Shown here piece by piece: positions 34,542-43,042 of a stretch of DNA of 64,000 nt (position 1 is the stretch's first letter; every line of letters starts with the position of its first letter). A program made the translations under genes and the position numbers. The DNA comes from Metabacillus idriensis (GTDB taxonomy: Bacteria; Bacillota; Bacilli; Bacillales; Bacillaceae): assembly GCF_009674765.1 (NCBI RefSeq), contig NZ_WKKF01000001.1:496001-560000 (forward strand), written 5' to 3'. Below the pieces are notes generated by a model. It was not told the DNA's origin. It did not search any database and saw only the letters and a program-made list of their open reading frames with translations.

Positions 34542-35276
34542 TTAAACGCTCTTACTAATGCCCGTTTTCTTTTTAGTTGATGAAAAAGGAACAAACAAAA
34601 GCAGAAAGAGCAAGAATGCCACTATTTCCAAGGAAAGAATATACCAAGGATACGGCCCTAAAAAATCAAGCGGAGTCGGATTCACTGGTTTACGTGATAA
34701 AAACATATAATTACCGCCGGCCGTTTGATTGATGAAGTAAATAAGAACAGCTGCTGCATTCAGAAATCCCATTGTTTTTAATACAGATCTAAAGGTTACT
34801 TTGTACTTTTCAACCCATACAAAGAAGAAGCAGGTTAAGATGATTACCGAATGCGTTATAAAAAAGTGAAGAAAACGCAGGTGCGGAAAGTTATAGTTCA
34901 GTTCAGGCGTTAGTAATGCGAAGAAAGCTCCGGCAAGGCCGATAAAATACACAACTTCAAATACCCGCCTGCTTTTTGTGAGCAGCAGAACAATACATAA
35001 GAATAGACTGATGCTGCACAATTCCAGCGGAAGCGTGTAGGCAGCATTCCACGTTCCGTTTAAAGTCAGCCATAGGTGATAGGAGAGCTCGCAAACTAAA
35101 CCGGTCCCTGCCAGAATCCATCTTGCTGCTCTATTCCTATTTTCATTCAGCAGTTTTTTTCGGAATAAGAAAAGGACCAATACAGTCAGGAACAGCAGGA
35201 ATATACTTAATAAGTGAACTTTTGAAAAGGCAGCAAACGGGTTGTCTTCATAACTCTGCTGGAAAATCTGGTTCAT
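34542..35276 (-). CDS. ywaF: TIGR02206-family membrane protein YwaF
   Basis: A 244-residue membrane protein with seven predicted helices. The family pattern is evident: SKVHLLSIFLLFL at the start, LVCELSYHLWLTLNGTW, TLPLELCSISLFLCI, FFALLTPELNYNFPHLRFLH and LDFLGPYPWYILSLEIVAFL. These integral membrane proteins are conserved in Bacilli with no established biochemical role. Transcribed away from the regulator at 35427, whose promoter region is shared. Confidence 0.85.
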   Translation of the reverse strand: MNQIFQQSYEDNPFAAFSKVHLLSIFLLFLTVLVLFLFRKKLLNENRNRAARWILAGTGLVCELSYHLWLTLNGTWNAAYTLPLELCSISLFLCIVLLLTKSRRVFEVVYFIGLAGAFFALLTPELNYNFPHLRFLHFFITHSVIILTCFFFVWVEKYKVTFRSVLKTMGFLNAAAVLIYFINQTAGGNYMFLSRKPVNPTPLDFLGPYPWYILSLEIVAFLLFLLLFVPFSSTKKKTGISKSV

Positions 35277-35426
35277 AAAAAATCCTCCCCCTCTATAAAG
35301 AATAAGGGTTTTAGATGGTGATTAAAAGATAAAATTTGGAAAAAAACAATTGATTATTATCAAAATATATATTATTATCATAAGTGATAACAAAACACAG
35401 CAATGAATATAATGGAGGAAAATGAT

Positions 35427-35960
35427 TTGAATAAATCAAAGATGAACCTGATCTTGCATCCTGTGAGAATAAAGATTGTGCAATCTCTGCTGAACGGCAA
35501 AGAGATGACCGTTCAGCAATTAGGGGAGAGGACGAAAGATGTTCCACAGGCGACACTTTACAGACATCTTAATAAACTTCTTGAAGCCAAGATTATTCAA
35601 GTGGTAAAAGAAAACCAGATTAGAGGCACGATTGAAAAGGTTTATGCGCTCAATGAACCATCCGTTCAGTCGCAGGAAGACTTCTTAAAGTTAACAAGTG
35701 AAGAACATTTAGAACTTTTTATGAATTTTACAACACAGCTGATGGGGATGTATGAGAGTTATCTACAAAATGACGAAGCGGATTTGGTGAAAGATGGAGT
35801 AAGTTACGCTGTAGCAAACGTCCATTTATCAGATTCAGAATTTATGGAACTGGTAAAGGGGATCGCTGAACTGCTCCAAAACGCCATGCTAAATGAACCT
35901 TCGCCTGAACGGAAAGGAAGAAACATTGCAACGATTGTGATTCCTGATAAAAAGCCTTAG
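35427..35960 (+). CDS. ArsR-like winged-helix regulator of the CPBP/ABC operon
   Basis: A 177-residue protein with an N-terminal winged helix: LHPVRIKIVQSLLNGKEMTV, recognition helix PQATLYRHLNKLLEAKII and a wing with RGTIEKVYAL. The helical C-terminus (LFMNFTTQLMGMYESYLQND) is like YtrA/HTH-20 Bacillus regulators. TTG 35427 lies 8 bases after GGAGG; the ATG at 35403 is upstream of that site. It is the first gene of a four-gene operon with CPBP, ABC ATPase and permease, and likely represses it at the AT-rich repeats TTATTATCA / TGATAA (35350-35390). Confidence 0.85.
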   Translation: MNKSKMNLILHPVRIKIVQSLLNGKEMTVQQLGERTKDVPQATLYRHLNKLLEAKIIQVVKENQIRGTIEKVYALNEPSVQSQEDFLKLTSEEHLELFMNFTTQLMGMYESYLQNDEADLVKDGVSYAVANVHLSDSEFMELVKGIAELLQNAMLNEPSPERKGRNIATIVIPDKKP

Positions 35961-35971
35961 GGGGAAGAGAT

Positions 35972-36751
35972 ATGAAAAAAACGGATTTGAAATTGGCATT
36001 GCTCATAGGAGTGATCTGTTTCGGAGCAGGATTCCTCCTCGTGCCGTATCAAATGAATGCATTGACATCTGCACTGCCTGCGAGTGAATTGGAGAAGATG
36101 ACTGGTAAAATTTCGGTTGGATTTCTATCAATGGTGACATCGATTCAACTATTTTTTACGAGTTTTATTCTTTCATGGATCGGTTTCAAAATGGCACGCA
36201 AAACGGGCTTTTCGTTTGAGATTCTTCAGTCATTGGTTGAAAAGGGACCAAAGAAATGGTTTCGTGCAAAGTCTCTGCTGCTAGCTGTCCTTCTCGGTAC
36301 AGGGACCGGATTCATCATTGCCGGCGGCGATCGTTTTTATTTTGAAAAGCATATTCCTCAAATTGAAGCAATGAATCCGGAATTTTCTTGGATAGGGTTA
36401 CTTGCAGGCGCTTTATACGGGGGCGTCTTCGAAGAAACCATGCTGCGTTTATTCTTTGTCAGTCTGCTCGTATGGGTATTTATCAAAATTTTAAAAAGAG
36501 AGAACAGCACCTTTTACTGGGCAGCTATCATCATTGCCGCTCTATTATTTGCTTTGGCCCATTTGCCTTTTACAAACCTGCTTTTTGGCGGGCTTACAGA
36601 CTTGATTATTTTCCGCTGCTTTTTGCTGAACGGAATCGGAGCCATCTTTTTCGGCTATCTGTATTGGAAAAAAGGGTTTGAATATGCCATTGTTTCACAT
36701 ATGTTTGCCCATATTTCCATGCAGCTGGTGTTTATTCCATTATTCTATTAA
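35972..36751 (+). CDS. CPBP-family intramembrane metalloprotease
   Basis: A 259-residue membrane protein with the three CPBP motifs: FEETMLRLFFVSLL (Glu-Glu), LLFALAHLPF (His) and AIVSHMFAHISMQL (His). Members process or protect against peptides. It lies 11 bases after the regulator and 19 before the ABC ATPase, so it belongs to the operon. This arrangement is reminiscent of peptide-toxin export or self-protection modules, but no toxin-like peptide gene was found near it. Confidence 0.88.
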   Translation: MKKTDLKLALLIGVICFGAGFLLVPYQMNALTSALPASELEKMTGKISVGFLSMVTSIQLFFTSFILSWIGFKMARKTGFSFEILQSLVEKGPKKWFRAKSLLLAVLLGTGTGFIIAGGDRFYFEKHIPQIEAMNPEFSWIGLLAGALYGGVFEETMLRLFFVSLLVWVFIKILKRENSTFYWAAIIIAALLFALAHLPFTNLLFGGLTDLIIFRCFLLNGIGAIFFGYLYWKKGFEYAIVSHMFAHISMQLVFIPLFY

Positions 36752-36770
36752 AAAGGGAGCTTGAGAACAG

Positions 36771-37670
36771 ATGATTGAAGTCGCGGATGTTTCAAAAAAG
36801 TTCGGCAGCCAGACGGTGCTGAAGAACGTCAATTTTAAAGCTGAAGAAGGAAAGATTGTAGGGCTCCTTGGACCGAATGGAGCTGGAAAAACAACATTTA
36901 TCCGAATATTAAACGGGGTCATAAAAGCGGACAGCGGAATGATTTCGATCCTGAATCATGATCCATTGAAAAATGGTGATGAAATCAGAAAAATATCAGG
37001 CATTGTCACAGAAGGGGCAGGTTTGTATCATCAATTAAGCGGCGAGGAAAACTTAGCATTTTTTGCAGATTTATATGGGGTCAAGAATAAAGCCAGAATT
37101 CGTCAGCTGCTGGAGCTGTTTGATTTGGAAGATCATAAAGATAAACCTGCCGGCACATACAGCACAGGCATGAAAAAGAGACTTGCTCTCGCAAAGGCGC
37201 TTTTGCACAGTCCAAAATTGCTGTTTCTGGATGAGCCGACCAATGGCCTCGATCCGGACGGCATCAAAATGGTGCTCGCTTATTTGAAAAAATACAACGA
37301 GGAAACCGGCACAACGATGATCATCTGTTCTCACGTATTGCATCAGCTGGAACCCGTTTGTGATACCTTCGCTTTTCTTGAGAATCAAACCATTGTTGAA
37401 CAAGGAACAAAAGCTGAACTTGAGAAAAAATATTTAAAAGAAATAAAGATAAAAGTAAACACGAATCTGAAACTTCAGGGAAAAGAATATATGGCGTTTC
37501 CTTGTGAACAATGGGGAGAAGGAGAAATGATTTTCAATCTGCCTGGAAAAGAAGATATTCCTTTCTTGCTGAAAGGGATTTTAAAAAACCATCATGTCTA
37601 TTCCGCTGAGATAATAAATAATGATCTGGAATCCATTTATTTTAAAGTAAGGGAGAAGCATAATGAATAG
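36771..37670 (+). CDS. ABC transporter ATP-binding protein
   Basis: A 299-residue ATPase. Walker A GLLGPNGAGKTTFIRIL, signature YSTGMKKRLALAKALL, Walker B LLFLDEPTNGLDP and the switch His in ICSHVLHQLEP are all present. The C-terminal 80 residues form the domain common in ABC-2 type exporters. It overlaps the permease gene by eight bases, so the two make one exporter. It differs from NatA in detail but has the same architecture. The cargo is unknown. Confidence 0.93.
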   Translation: MIEVADVSKKFGSQTVLKNVNFKAEEGKIVGLLGPNGAGKTTFIRILNGVIKADSGMISILNHDPLKNGDEIRKISGIVTEGAGLYHQLSGEENLAFFADLYGVKNKARIRQLLELFDLEDHKDKPAGTYSTGMKKRLALAKALLHSPKLLFLDEPTNGLDPDGIKMVLAYLKKYNEETGTTMIICSHVLHQLEPVCDTFAFLENQTIVEQGTKAELEKKYLKEIKIKVNTNLKLQGKEYMAFPCEQWGEGEMIFNLPGKEDIPFLLKGILKNHHVYSAEIINNDLESIYFKVREKHNE

Positions 37671-38490
37671 GACCATGATGAAAGCAATCATAAAAAAAGA
37701 TTTATGGGATATTTTCCGCAGTAAAAACTTATTTGCTACGCTAATTATCATTCCAATTCTTTTTTCAGCGGTCATACCTGCAGCTATTCTTGGCAGTGCT
37801 CTCTTTTTCGATATCGAAGAGCTGGCGGGCAATGATGCACAAAAGATGATCAGCAGCTTCCTGACTCAGCTGAAAAGTGAAGACCTTGCTCTTGAAACGA
37901 CCGAAAAGCAATTTGTTTATTTATTTATCAACTACATGCTTCCGTCCTTATTTTTGCTGGTGCCGATTATTACGGCCAGTGTTGTCGCCGCCAATAGTTT
38001 TGTAGGGGAGAAGGAACGGCGTACACTTGAGAGTCTGCTTTTTTCTCCTGTTCCGATTAAAACTCTTTTTGTGAGTAAAATCCTAGGATCGTTTATTCCC
38101 TCGCTGCTTGTTTCTTGGCTGAGCTTTCTGCTTAGCGGTGTGATCATTAATTTACTGGGATATCAGCTGTTTGGACAAATGATCTTTCCATCGGCCAATT
38201 GGCTGGCGCTGATCTTGTGTCTTTCCCCGATGGTGTCTCTCATGACAGTCTTGCTGAACGTTTTTATCTCCTCCCGGGTTAAAACGTATCAGGAAGCACA
38301 GAACATTGGAGGACTGATTATTCTGCCCGTTGTGGGAATGATGGCCGGCCAGGCTAGCGGCTTGTTTTTGGTTGGCGCGCAAATTACCCTGCTGATTGCG
38401 CTCGGTATTCTGATTGTGAACGCCATTTTGCTGCAAAGAATAACGAAGTATAATGACCGGTATGTGCTGTTTGAAAAGCAGATTCATTGA
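37663..38490 (+). CDS. ABC-2 type transporter permease
   Basis: A 275-residue protein with six membrane segments: residues 22-45, a long extracellular loop, then YMLPSLFLLVPIITASVVAA, LGSFIPSLLVSWLSFLLSGV, and two pairs near the C-terminus. The NSFVGEKERRTLESLLFSPV coupling motif after the second helix is characteristic of ABC-2 permeases such as NatB. AGGGAGAAG precedes the ATG. It is the last gene of the operon; repeats follow. Confidence 0.9.
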   Translation: MNRTMMKAIIKKDLWDIFRSKNLFATLIIIPILFSAVIPAAILGSALFFDIEELAGNDAQKMISSFLTQLKSEDLALETTEKQFVYLFINYMLPSLFLLVPIITASVVAANSFVGEKERRTLESLLFSPVPIKTLFVSKILGSFIPSLLVSWLSFLLSGVIINLLGYQLFGQMIFPSANWLALILCLSPMVSLMTVLLNVFISSRVKTYQEAQNIGGLIILPVVGMMAGQASGLFLVGAQITLLIALGILIVNAILLQRITKYNDRYVLFEKQIH

Positions 38491-38514
38491 GGATGTTTTT
38501 TAAAGGCTGTTTTT

Positions 38515-38730
38515 GCATGGATTGTTGTTTTTCATGATAAATGATGTTGTCCGTTCCTTTCCGGTCCAGGAACTTGCTTTCCGCGATCCGGCTGGGAGCC
38601 TCCTCGGCGCCTGCCTGTGGGGTATCCCATTTTGCTCTATTTCCCGCAGGAGTCAAGTTTATCCGCTGCAATCCACTTAGAGTTGAAAGAATCTAGTCTA
38701 ATAGCAACAATATTTACGAAAAGAGCCTTG
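38515..38730 (-). repeat. Dispersed repeat family B, inverted copy
   Basis: Reverse complement of the element at 34335, diverged: GTTGTCCGTTCCTTTCCGG, AACTTGCTTTCCGCG, CCTCCTCGGCGCCTGC, TTTCCCGCAGGAGTCAAGTT, CCGCTGCAATCCACTTAGAG. Together with the 34335 copy it encloses ywaF and the ABC operon. A short left-end fragment (CTGCAATCCACTAAGGG) recurs at 38997. Confidence 0.8.
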
Positions 38731-38787
38731 ATTATAAATATTGTCAGCGATCTTGCCGGGGATGTTCTCGGCTTTCGTGTTTGTTGT

Positions 38788-38988
38788 GAGGACAAAAAAA
38801 CAGAATAGCAGCTGCAAGGTGGAATCAACCGCGTCGTATGAGGACAAAAAAACAGAATAACAGCTTCAAGCTGGAATCAACCACACCGTATGAGGACAAA
38901 AATCCAGAATGGCAGCTTCAAAGTGGAATCAACTACACCGTATGAGGACAAAAATCCGGAATGGCAGCTTCAGGGTGGAATCAACCAT
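38788..38988 (+). repeat. 52-bp tandem repeat, four units
   Basis: Units begin with GAGGACAAAAA at 38788, 38840, 38892 and 38944, exactly 52 bases apart. Each contains CAGAATGGCAGCTTCAA and GTGGAATCAACC. The fourth is cut at about 38988. Differences between units are scattered. A 52-base period cannot preserve a reading frame and no gene spans it. Confidence 0.9.
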
Positions 38989-39055
38989 TGTTTCTGCTGC
39001 AATCCACTAAGGGTTTGTACCTTTAAATCACAAAGCAGCTAAACAGAGCTATATG

Positions 39056-39088
39056 AAAAAACCCCCGCAGCCAAACGGCAACGGGGGT
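39056..39088 (-). terminator. Terminator of the SurA-N lipoprotein gene
   Basis: ACCCCCG / CGGGGGT stem; the minus strand continues with TTTTTTC. It lies 8 bases after the stop codon. Confidence 0.92.
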
Positions 39089-39095
39089 CATTTCA

Positions 39096-39863
39096 TTATA
39101 TCTTAAGATCAATCTTCGCGCTTTTCTTTAGTTCTTCTACTTTTTGTGCAAGCTTCTCCTGCTGTTTTTGCTGCTGAAGAGATTGTTCAATCTGAGGTTT
39201 TACTTCTTCAAGCTTTGGAACTTCCTGTCCGCTGCTTTTTCCTTGCTCTGCGTATTGATCATACGTTTTTTGAATTTCTTCATTTGAGATCTCGCCTGCA
39301 GGCACTTCTTTTTCAATATACTGTCTGAATTTAATATCATCAGCAATTTGAGCTTCAAGTGTTTTCATGTCCATGCCTGATTTTTTAAGAGCGGCTTCGA
39401 ATTCTTTTTCTGTTTTAAACTGTTTTTTCGTTTCATCAAGCTGTTTTTTTACGTCTTCATCAGATGCTTTATAGCCTTTTTTATCTGCCTCTTGAAGAAG
39501 CAGGGTTTGTCCGACTAAGCTGTCCAGTGTTTGTTTTTTAACTTGCTCTGCAGCTTCTTTAGAAGTAGGGTCTTGTCCCATTTGCTGCATTTGGCCCTGA
39601 GTTGATTGAAGGACGCTGTTGTAGTCGGCACCAAGGATTTTTTCATCATTTACAAGAGCAACAGTTTTCTTTTCATCCACTTGCTGCTTTTCTAGTTTCT
39701 TTTGCATTTCTTCCATTTGCTTTTGCTGATCCTTCTGCTCATCAGTTTCGGCTGTTTTTGCTTTATCATCATTTTTCGCTTCTTTGCTTTCTTCATTTCC
39801 TCCGCATGCTGCTAAAACAACGGCCATCAGACCGGTTATTAATGGTAACATCACTTTTTTCAT
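39096..39863 (-). CDS. SurA N-terminal domain lipoprotein (PrsA-like chaperone lacking the PPIase domain)
   Basis: A 255-residue secreted lipoprotein. The signal peptide ends in the lipobox LAAC (Cys 20), followed by a very charged linker (about residues 21-62). Residues about 65-215 resemble the SurA/PrsA N-terminal chaperone domain: ALVNDEKILGADYNSVLQST, LDSLVGQTLLLQEADKKGYK, DEDVKKQLDETKKQF. No parvulin PPIase motifs are present; the tail is a Gln/Lys-rich coiled coil. It probably acts as a membrane-anchored holdase outside the cell. GAAGGAAGGAG lies before the ATG. Confidence 0.85.
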   Translation of the reverse strand: MKKVMLPLITGLMAVVLAACGGNEESKEAKNDDKAKTAETDEQKDQQKQMEEMQKKLEKQQVDEKKTVALVNDEKILGADYNSVLQSTQGQMQQMGQDPTSKEAAEQVKKQTLDSLVGQTLLLQEADKKGYKASDEDVKKQLDETKKQFKTEKEFEAALKKSGMDMKTLEAQIADDIKFRQYIEKEVPAGEISNEEIQKTYDQYAEQGKSSGQEVPKLEEVKPQIEQSLQQQKQQEKLAQKVEELKKSAKIDLKI

Positions 39864-40074
39864 AATCGATCTCCTTCCTTCAAGCTAGAAGTATAATTTT
39901 TCTTTTGAAAAAAAATCATCTAGTGCGCATTATAAAGGAAATTCAGTGAAAAAGAAACCTTATGCGGCCGATCTGAAGAATTGTAACAGGATTGAAACGT
40001 TTAAAATCAGTTAATAGCAATATAAAAATATGTTAGAATATGGGTATCAAATACATCAATTACTGGAGAATCTT

Positions 40075-41550
40075 ATGGATATCAAATGGAATCCGGTTTT
40101 AAAGGAAGAATTAACGGCAGCTGCCCTGCAAAACGCAATGAATGCGGGTCAACTTACAGCAAAAGAACTTGTAATGTATTACATGTACCGGATCGCGAAA
40201 TATGATCAGGCAGGTCCAGCCATCAATTCCATTCTTGAAGTAAACCCTGCTGCTTTTTTCATAGCTGAGGCATTAGATCATGAAAGAAACACCAAGGGGC
40301 CAAGAGGACCGCTTCATGGAATACCAGTGCTGCTTAAAGATAATATAGAAACAAATGATGCTATGCATACAAGCGCAGGTACGCTTGCTTTGGAAAACTA
40401 TCTGCCTGAAAAAGATGCATATCTCGTAAACTTGCTGAGGCAGTCAGGTGCCATTATTTTAGGAAAAACAAATATGACAGAGCTTGCGAATGGGATGTCA
40501 TCTGAAATGTGGGCGGGTTATAGTTCGAGAGGCGGACAGGTGGTAAATCCATATGGGGATTTCTTTGTAGGGGGATCAAGCTCGGGAGCTGCGGCTGCAG
40601 TTGCTTCTAATTTGGCGGTATTGGCTGTCGGAACTGAAACGGATGCTTCTATTTTAAGCCCAGCCATTCAAAATTCTGTCGTTGGAATTAAGCCCACAGT
40701 AGGCCTTATTAGCCGTACTGGAATGATTCCGTTTACATATTCACAGGACACAGCAGGACCAATTGCAAGAACTGTGGAAGATGCTGCCTTGCTGCTTTCA
40801 GCACTTGCTGGGCCGGATCCATCAGATCCGGCCACCTTAAAAAGCGATGGGAAAAAGGATTATTCGGTTTTCTTAGATTCAGAAGGGTTAAAAGGTGCAA
40901 GAATTGGAGTCTTTAAGGATGCTGATGAAGACTATTTTCAATCTGGTGAATATGATGAAGGCTTATTCAAAGATGCTGTTTTGGGCTTTAAGGATCTTGG
41001 GGCAGAAGTTATTGAAGATATCGTCATTCCATCCTTTCATAGAAAGTGGAGCTGGAATGTTTTATTTTATGAACTGAAGCACAGCCTGGACAACTATCTC
41101 GCTAAGCTTCCTCCGCAACTGCCGGTACATTCTTTATCTGAGCTGATCAAATTCAATGAAAATCACAAAGAACAAACGCTGAAATATGGTCAAGATAAAC
41201 TTGAAAGCAGAGCAAAGCTGCCATATTCATTGAGAGCACCTGAATATATACAAGCAAAAATAGAAGATATATACTTTTCACAGCAGGAAGGTATAGATTA
41301 TGCATTGAAAAAAGATAAGCTGGACGCCATCCTTTTTCCTTCGTATATTGGTTCAACAATCTGTGCAAAAGCTGGTTACCCATCAATTGCCCTGCCTGCA
41401 GGATATATGGAAAACGGCAGGCCTTTTGGGATTACTTTAGCGGCATCTGCGTTTAGTGAGGGGCTTTTAATCAAGCTTGGCTACTCATATGAACAGCATA
41501 CGAAGCAGAGAAGAAGTCCCAGCTTGGCGAAGACCAAGAGAGAGAAATAA
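40075..41550 (+). CDS. Amidase family protein
   Basis: A 491-residue amidase-signature enzyme. Catalytic Lys is in PVLLKDNIETND, the glycine/serine-rich core GGSSSGAAAAVASNLAVLAV contains the cis-Ser, and the nucleophilic Ser lies in TETDASILSPA (the usual G-S-I is A-S-I here). Enzymes of this group hydrolyse amide bonds of unspecified substrates. Start at ATG 40075 (GGAG six bases upstream) removes 15 codons of the longer frame. It is followed at 13 bases by the thioesterase gene. Confidence 0.88.
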   Translation: MDIKWNPVLKEELTAAALQNAMNAGQLTAKELVMYYMYRIAKYDQAGPAINSILEVNPAAFFIAEALDHERNTKGPRGPLHGIPVLLKDNIETNDAMHTSAGTLALENYLPEKDAYLVNLLRQSGAIILGKTNMTELANGMSSEMWAGYSSRGGQVVNPYGDFFVGGSSSGAAAAVASNLAVLAVGTETDASILSPAIQNSVVGIKPTVGLISRTGMIPFTYSQDTAGPIARTVEDAALLLSALAGPDPSDPATLKSDGKKDYSVFLDSEGLKGARIGVFKDADEDYFQSGEYDEGLFKDAVLGFKDLGAEVIEDIVIPSFHRKWSWNVLFYELKHSLDNYLAKLPPQLPVHSLSELIKFNENHKEQTLKYGQDKLESRAKLPYSLRAPEYIQAKIEDIYFSQQEGIDYALKKDKLDAILFPSYIGSTICAKAGYPSIALPAGYMENGRPFGITLAASAFSEGLLIKLGYSYEQHTKQRRSPSLAKTKREK

Positions 41551-41563
41551 AAAGGAGATTACC

Positions 41564-42076
41564 ATGACACAGACACCAAACAGCAAACCTTGTTCAGAAT
41601 CAAGAGTTTTTCAAACAAACCGTGTACTGCCGCCTGACACGAACAATCATCACACGTTGTTCGGAGGAAAATTAATGGCTTCAATAGATGTTGTAGCCTC
41701 CATTTCAGCCGCAAAGCATTGCCGTTCAGAATGCGTCACGGCATCAATGGATTCGGTTGATTTTCTGCATCCGATTCGTCCGACTGATGCGGTGCACCTT
41801 GAATCTTTTGTTACATACACAGGAAGATCATCGATGGAGATATTTGTTAAAGTTACGGCAGAAGATTTAGTAAGTGGTGAATCAAGAGTCGCAGCGACAA
41901 GCTTTATCACTTTTGTTTCACTGAATGAGCAGGGAAAGCCGAAAGAAGTTCCAGGAGTTTACCCTGAAACAGATGAGGAGAAATATTTATTCGAATCAGC
42001 AGAGGAGCGCTCTCTGATCAGAAAAGCGAGAAGAAAAGCAAGTATTGCGTTCTCTGAAGAAATTAAAAAATATTGA
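41564..42076 (+). CDS. ykhA: Acyl-CoA thioesterase, YkhA-like hotdog protein
   Basis: A 170-residue hotdog-fold thioesterase: TNRVLPPDTNNHHTLFGGKL (active-site N-H-x-x-L-F-G-G), then IDVVASISAAKHC, VTASMDSVDFLHPIRPTDAV and FVTYTGRSSMEIFVKV. The catalytic Asp/Asn and GG belong to the acyl-CoA hydrolase (BACH/YkhA) family, which releases fatty acids from CoA. AAAAAGGAG lies before ATG 41564, which avoids the 30-codon overlap with the amidase. A terminator follows. Confidence 0.9.
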   Translation: MTQTPNSKPCSESRVFQTNRVLPPDTNNHHTLFGGKLMASIDVVASISAAKHCRSECVTASMDSVDFLHPIRPTDAVHLESFVTYTGRSSMEIFVKVTAEDLVSGESRVAATSFITFVSLNEQGKPKEVPGVYPETDEEKYLFESAEERSLIRKARRKASIAFSEEIKKY

Positions 42077-42092
42077 GTGATATGGTTAATAA

Positions 42093-42122
42093 AAGGGAAG
42101 ATCCTTTTCGGGTCTTCCCTTA
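42093..42122 (+). terminator. Terminator after the thioesterase gene
   Basis: AAGGGAAGATCC / GGGTCTTCCCTT arms with TTTTC loop. Confidence 0.75.
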
Positions 42123-42138
42123 ATACTGATTGAAAGTA

Positions 42139-42197
42139 GATTTATCCTGATTAAACGCGATTTTCCACTGATAGAATCCGAATTTTCATTGATTGCC
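42139..42197. repeat. Three tandem ~21-bp repeats (family C, second locus)
   Basis: GATTTATCCTGATTAAACGC, GATTTTCCACTGATAGAATC and GAATTTTCATTGATTGCC repeat the unit seen at 20933-21013. Confidence 0.65.
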
Positions 42198-42210
42198 TTC
42201 GATCGTGCCT

Positions 42211-42858
42211 CTAAAATTTATCCGGAAATTGCTTCATGATTCCTGCAGAAAGAACATCGGCCATCATCAGCAGATGGTCTAACCCTTTATCAAATGCCAG
42301 TATACTGGCGTTCCAATCCTTCTTAAGTCTTGCCGTTACATCATCTGTAATGAATTGCAGATGCATATATAATGCTTCCTTTAGCTCTTTTTCAGACCAA
42401 TTCGGGTTGGCGCTGCTCAAGAACTTCGCAATGTCATCGGCATTCTTATACCATTCTGTATTAAACTTCTTAAAGTCTGATTGATTGCCGCTTTTTGCAG
42501 CTGCCGTTAATTTTCCTGCAATCAGAATGTGATCTCTTAATAGTTCCGCAAGTTTGTTTCCTGCTTCTTCCCCGTAGTAAGGCTTAATGGCATTGCCGAT
42601 GTCATCCTGATTTTTCAAAAGTCTTGCAAGCAGTTCTTTTTGATTTTCAAGTCCATTAATGGAGCTGACAATATAGCTTTTTGTCCAAATCGCATGATCG
42701 ATCCAGAGCCTTCTCATGCCCTCCTTTAGAGCAAGAGCTTCTTTAGTTATGCACTCCGTTTGTTCCCTGGATTCTGCTTTTGCATCTGGTGCTGCAGGCG
42801 ACAGGGTAAAAGCTAACGTCATTATTGCCAGGCCAGCAATTATTAAATGTTTTTTCAC
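42211..42858 (-). CDS. Secreted helical protein of unknown function
   Basis: A 215-residue protein with a signal peptide (KKHLIIAGLAIMTLAFTLSP, cleavage near AKA-ES) and a mature four-helix-like part: WIDHAIWTKSYIVSSINGLE, LLKNQDDIGNAIKPYYGEEA, HILIAGKLTAAAKSG, WYKNADDIAKFLSSANPNWS, LYMHLQFITDDVTARLKKDW. Homologues are frequent in Bacillus and Paenibacillus; some databases call them glycosyltransferase, which the sequence does not support. GTG 42858 follows AAGGAG by nine bases; the ATG at 42867 touches that site. A small-ligand or metal-binding exported protein is possible. Confidence 0.75.
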   Translation of the reverse strand: MKKHLIIAGLAIMTLAFTLSPAAPDAKAESREQTECITKEALALKEGMRRLWIDHAIWTKSYIVSSINGLENQKELLARLLKNQDDIGNAIKPYYGEEAGNKLAELLRDHILIAGKLTAAAKSGNQSDFKKFNTEWYKNADDIAKFLSSANPNWSEKELKEALYMHLQFITDDVTARLKKDWNASILAFDKGLDHLLMMADVLSAGIMKQFPDKF

Positions 42859-43042
42859 ACAGATCATCTCCTTATTGTTTTTTTGTAAAATGTTCCATCA
42901 TTAGTTTGCATAAAAGACCAAAATTCATTCTTCAAATTCTCCATATTGACTTTTCCAATGCATCATCATATAGTTAAATCTGTTAATAGTTAAACAAGTG
43001 AACAATTAAACAATAGAACAATCGTTGAAATGAGGTGAAGAA

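Noticed and set aside
38788-38988. 52-bp tandem repeat considered as a CRISPR array or repeat protein
   Set aside because: Units are contiguous without spacers, and 52 is not divisible by three.
42211-42858. Glycosyltransferase annotation for the secreted helical protein
   Set aside because: No nucleotide-sugar binding motif; the protein is small, exported and all-helical.
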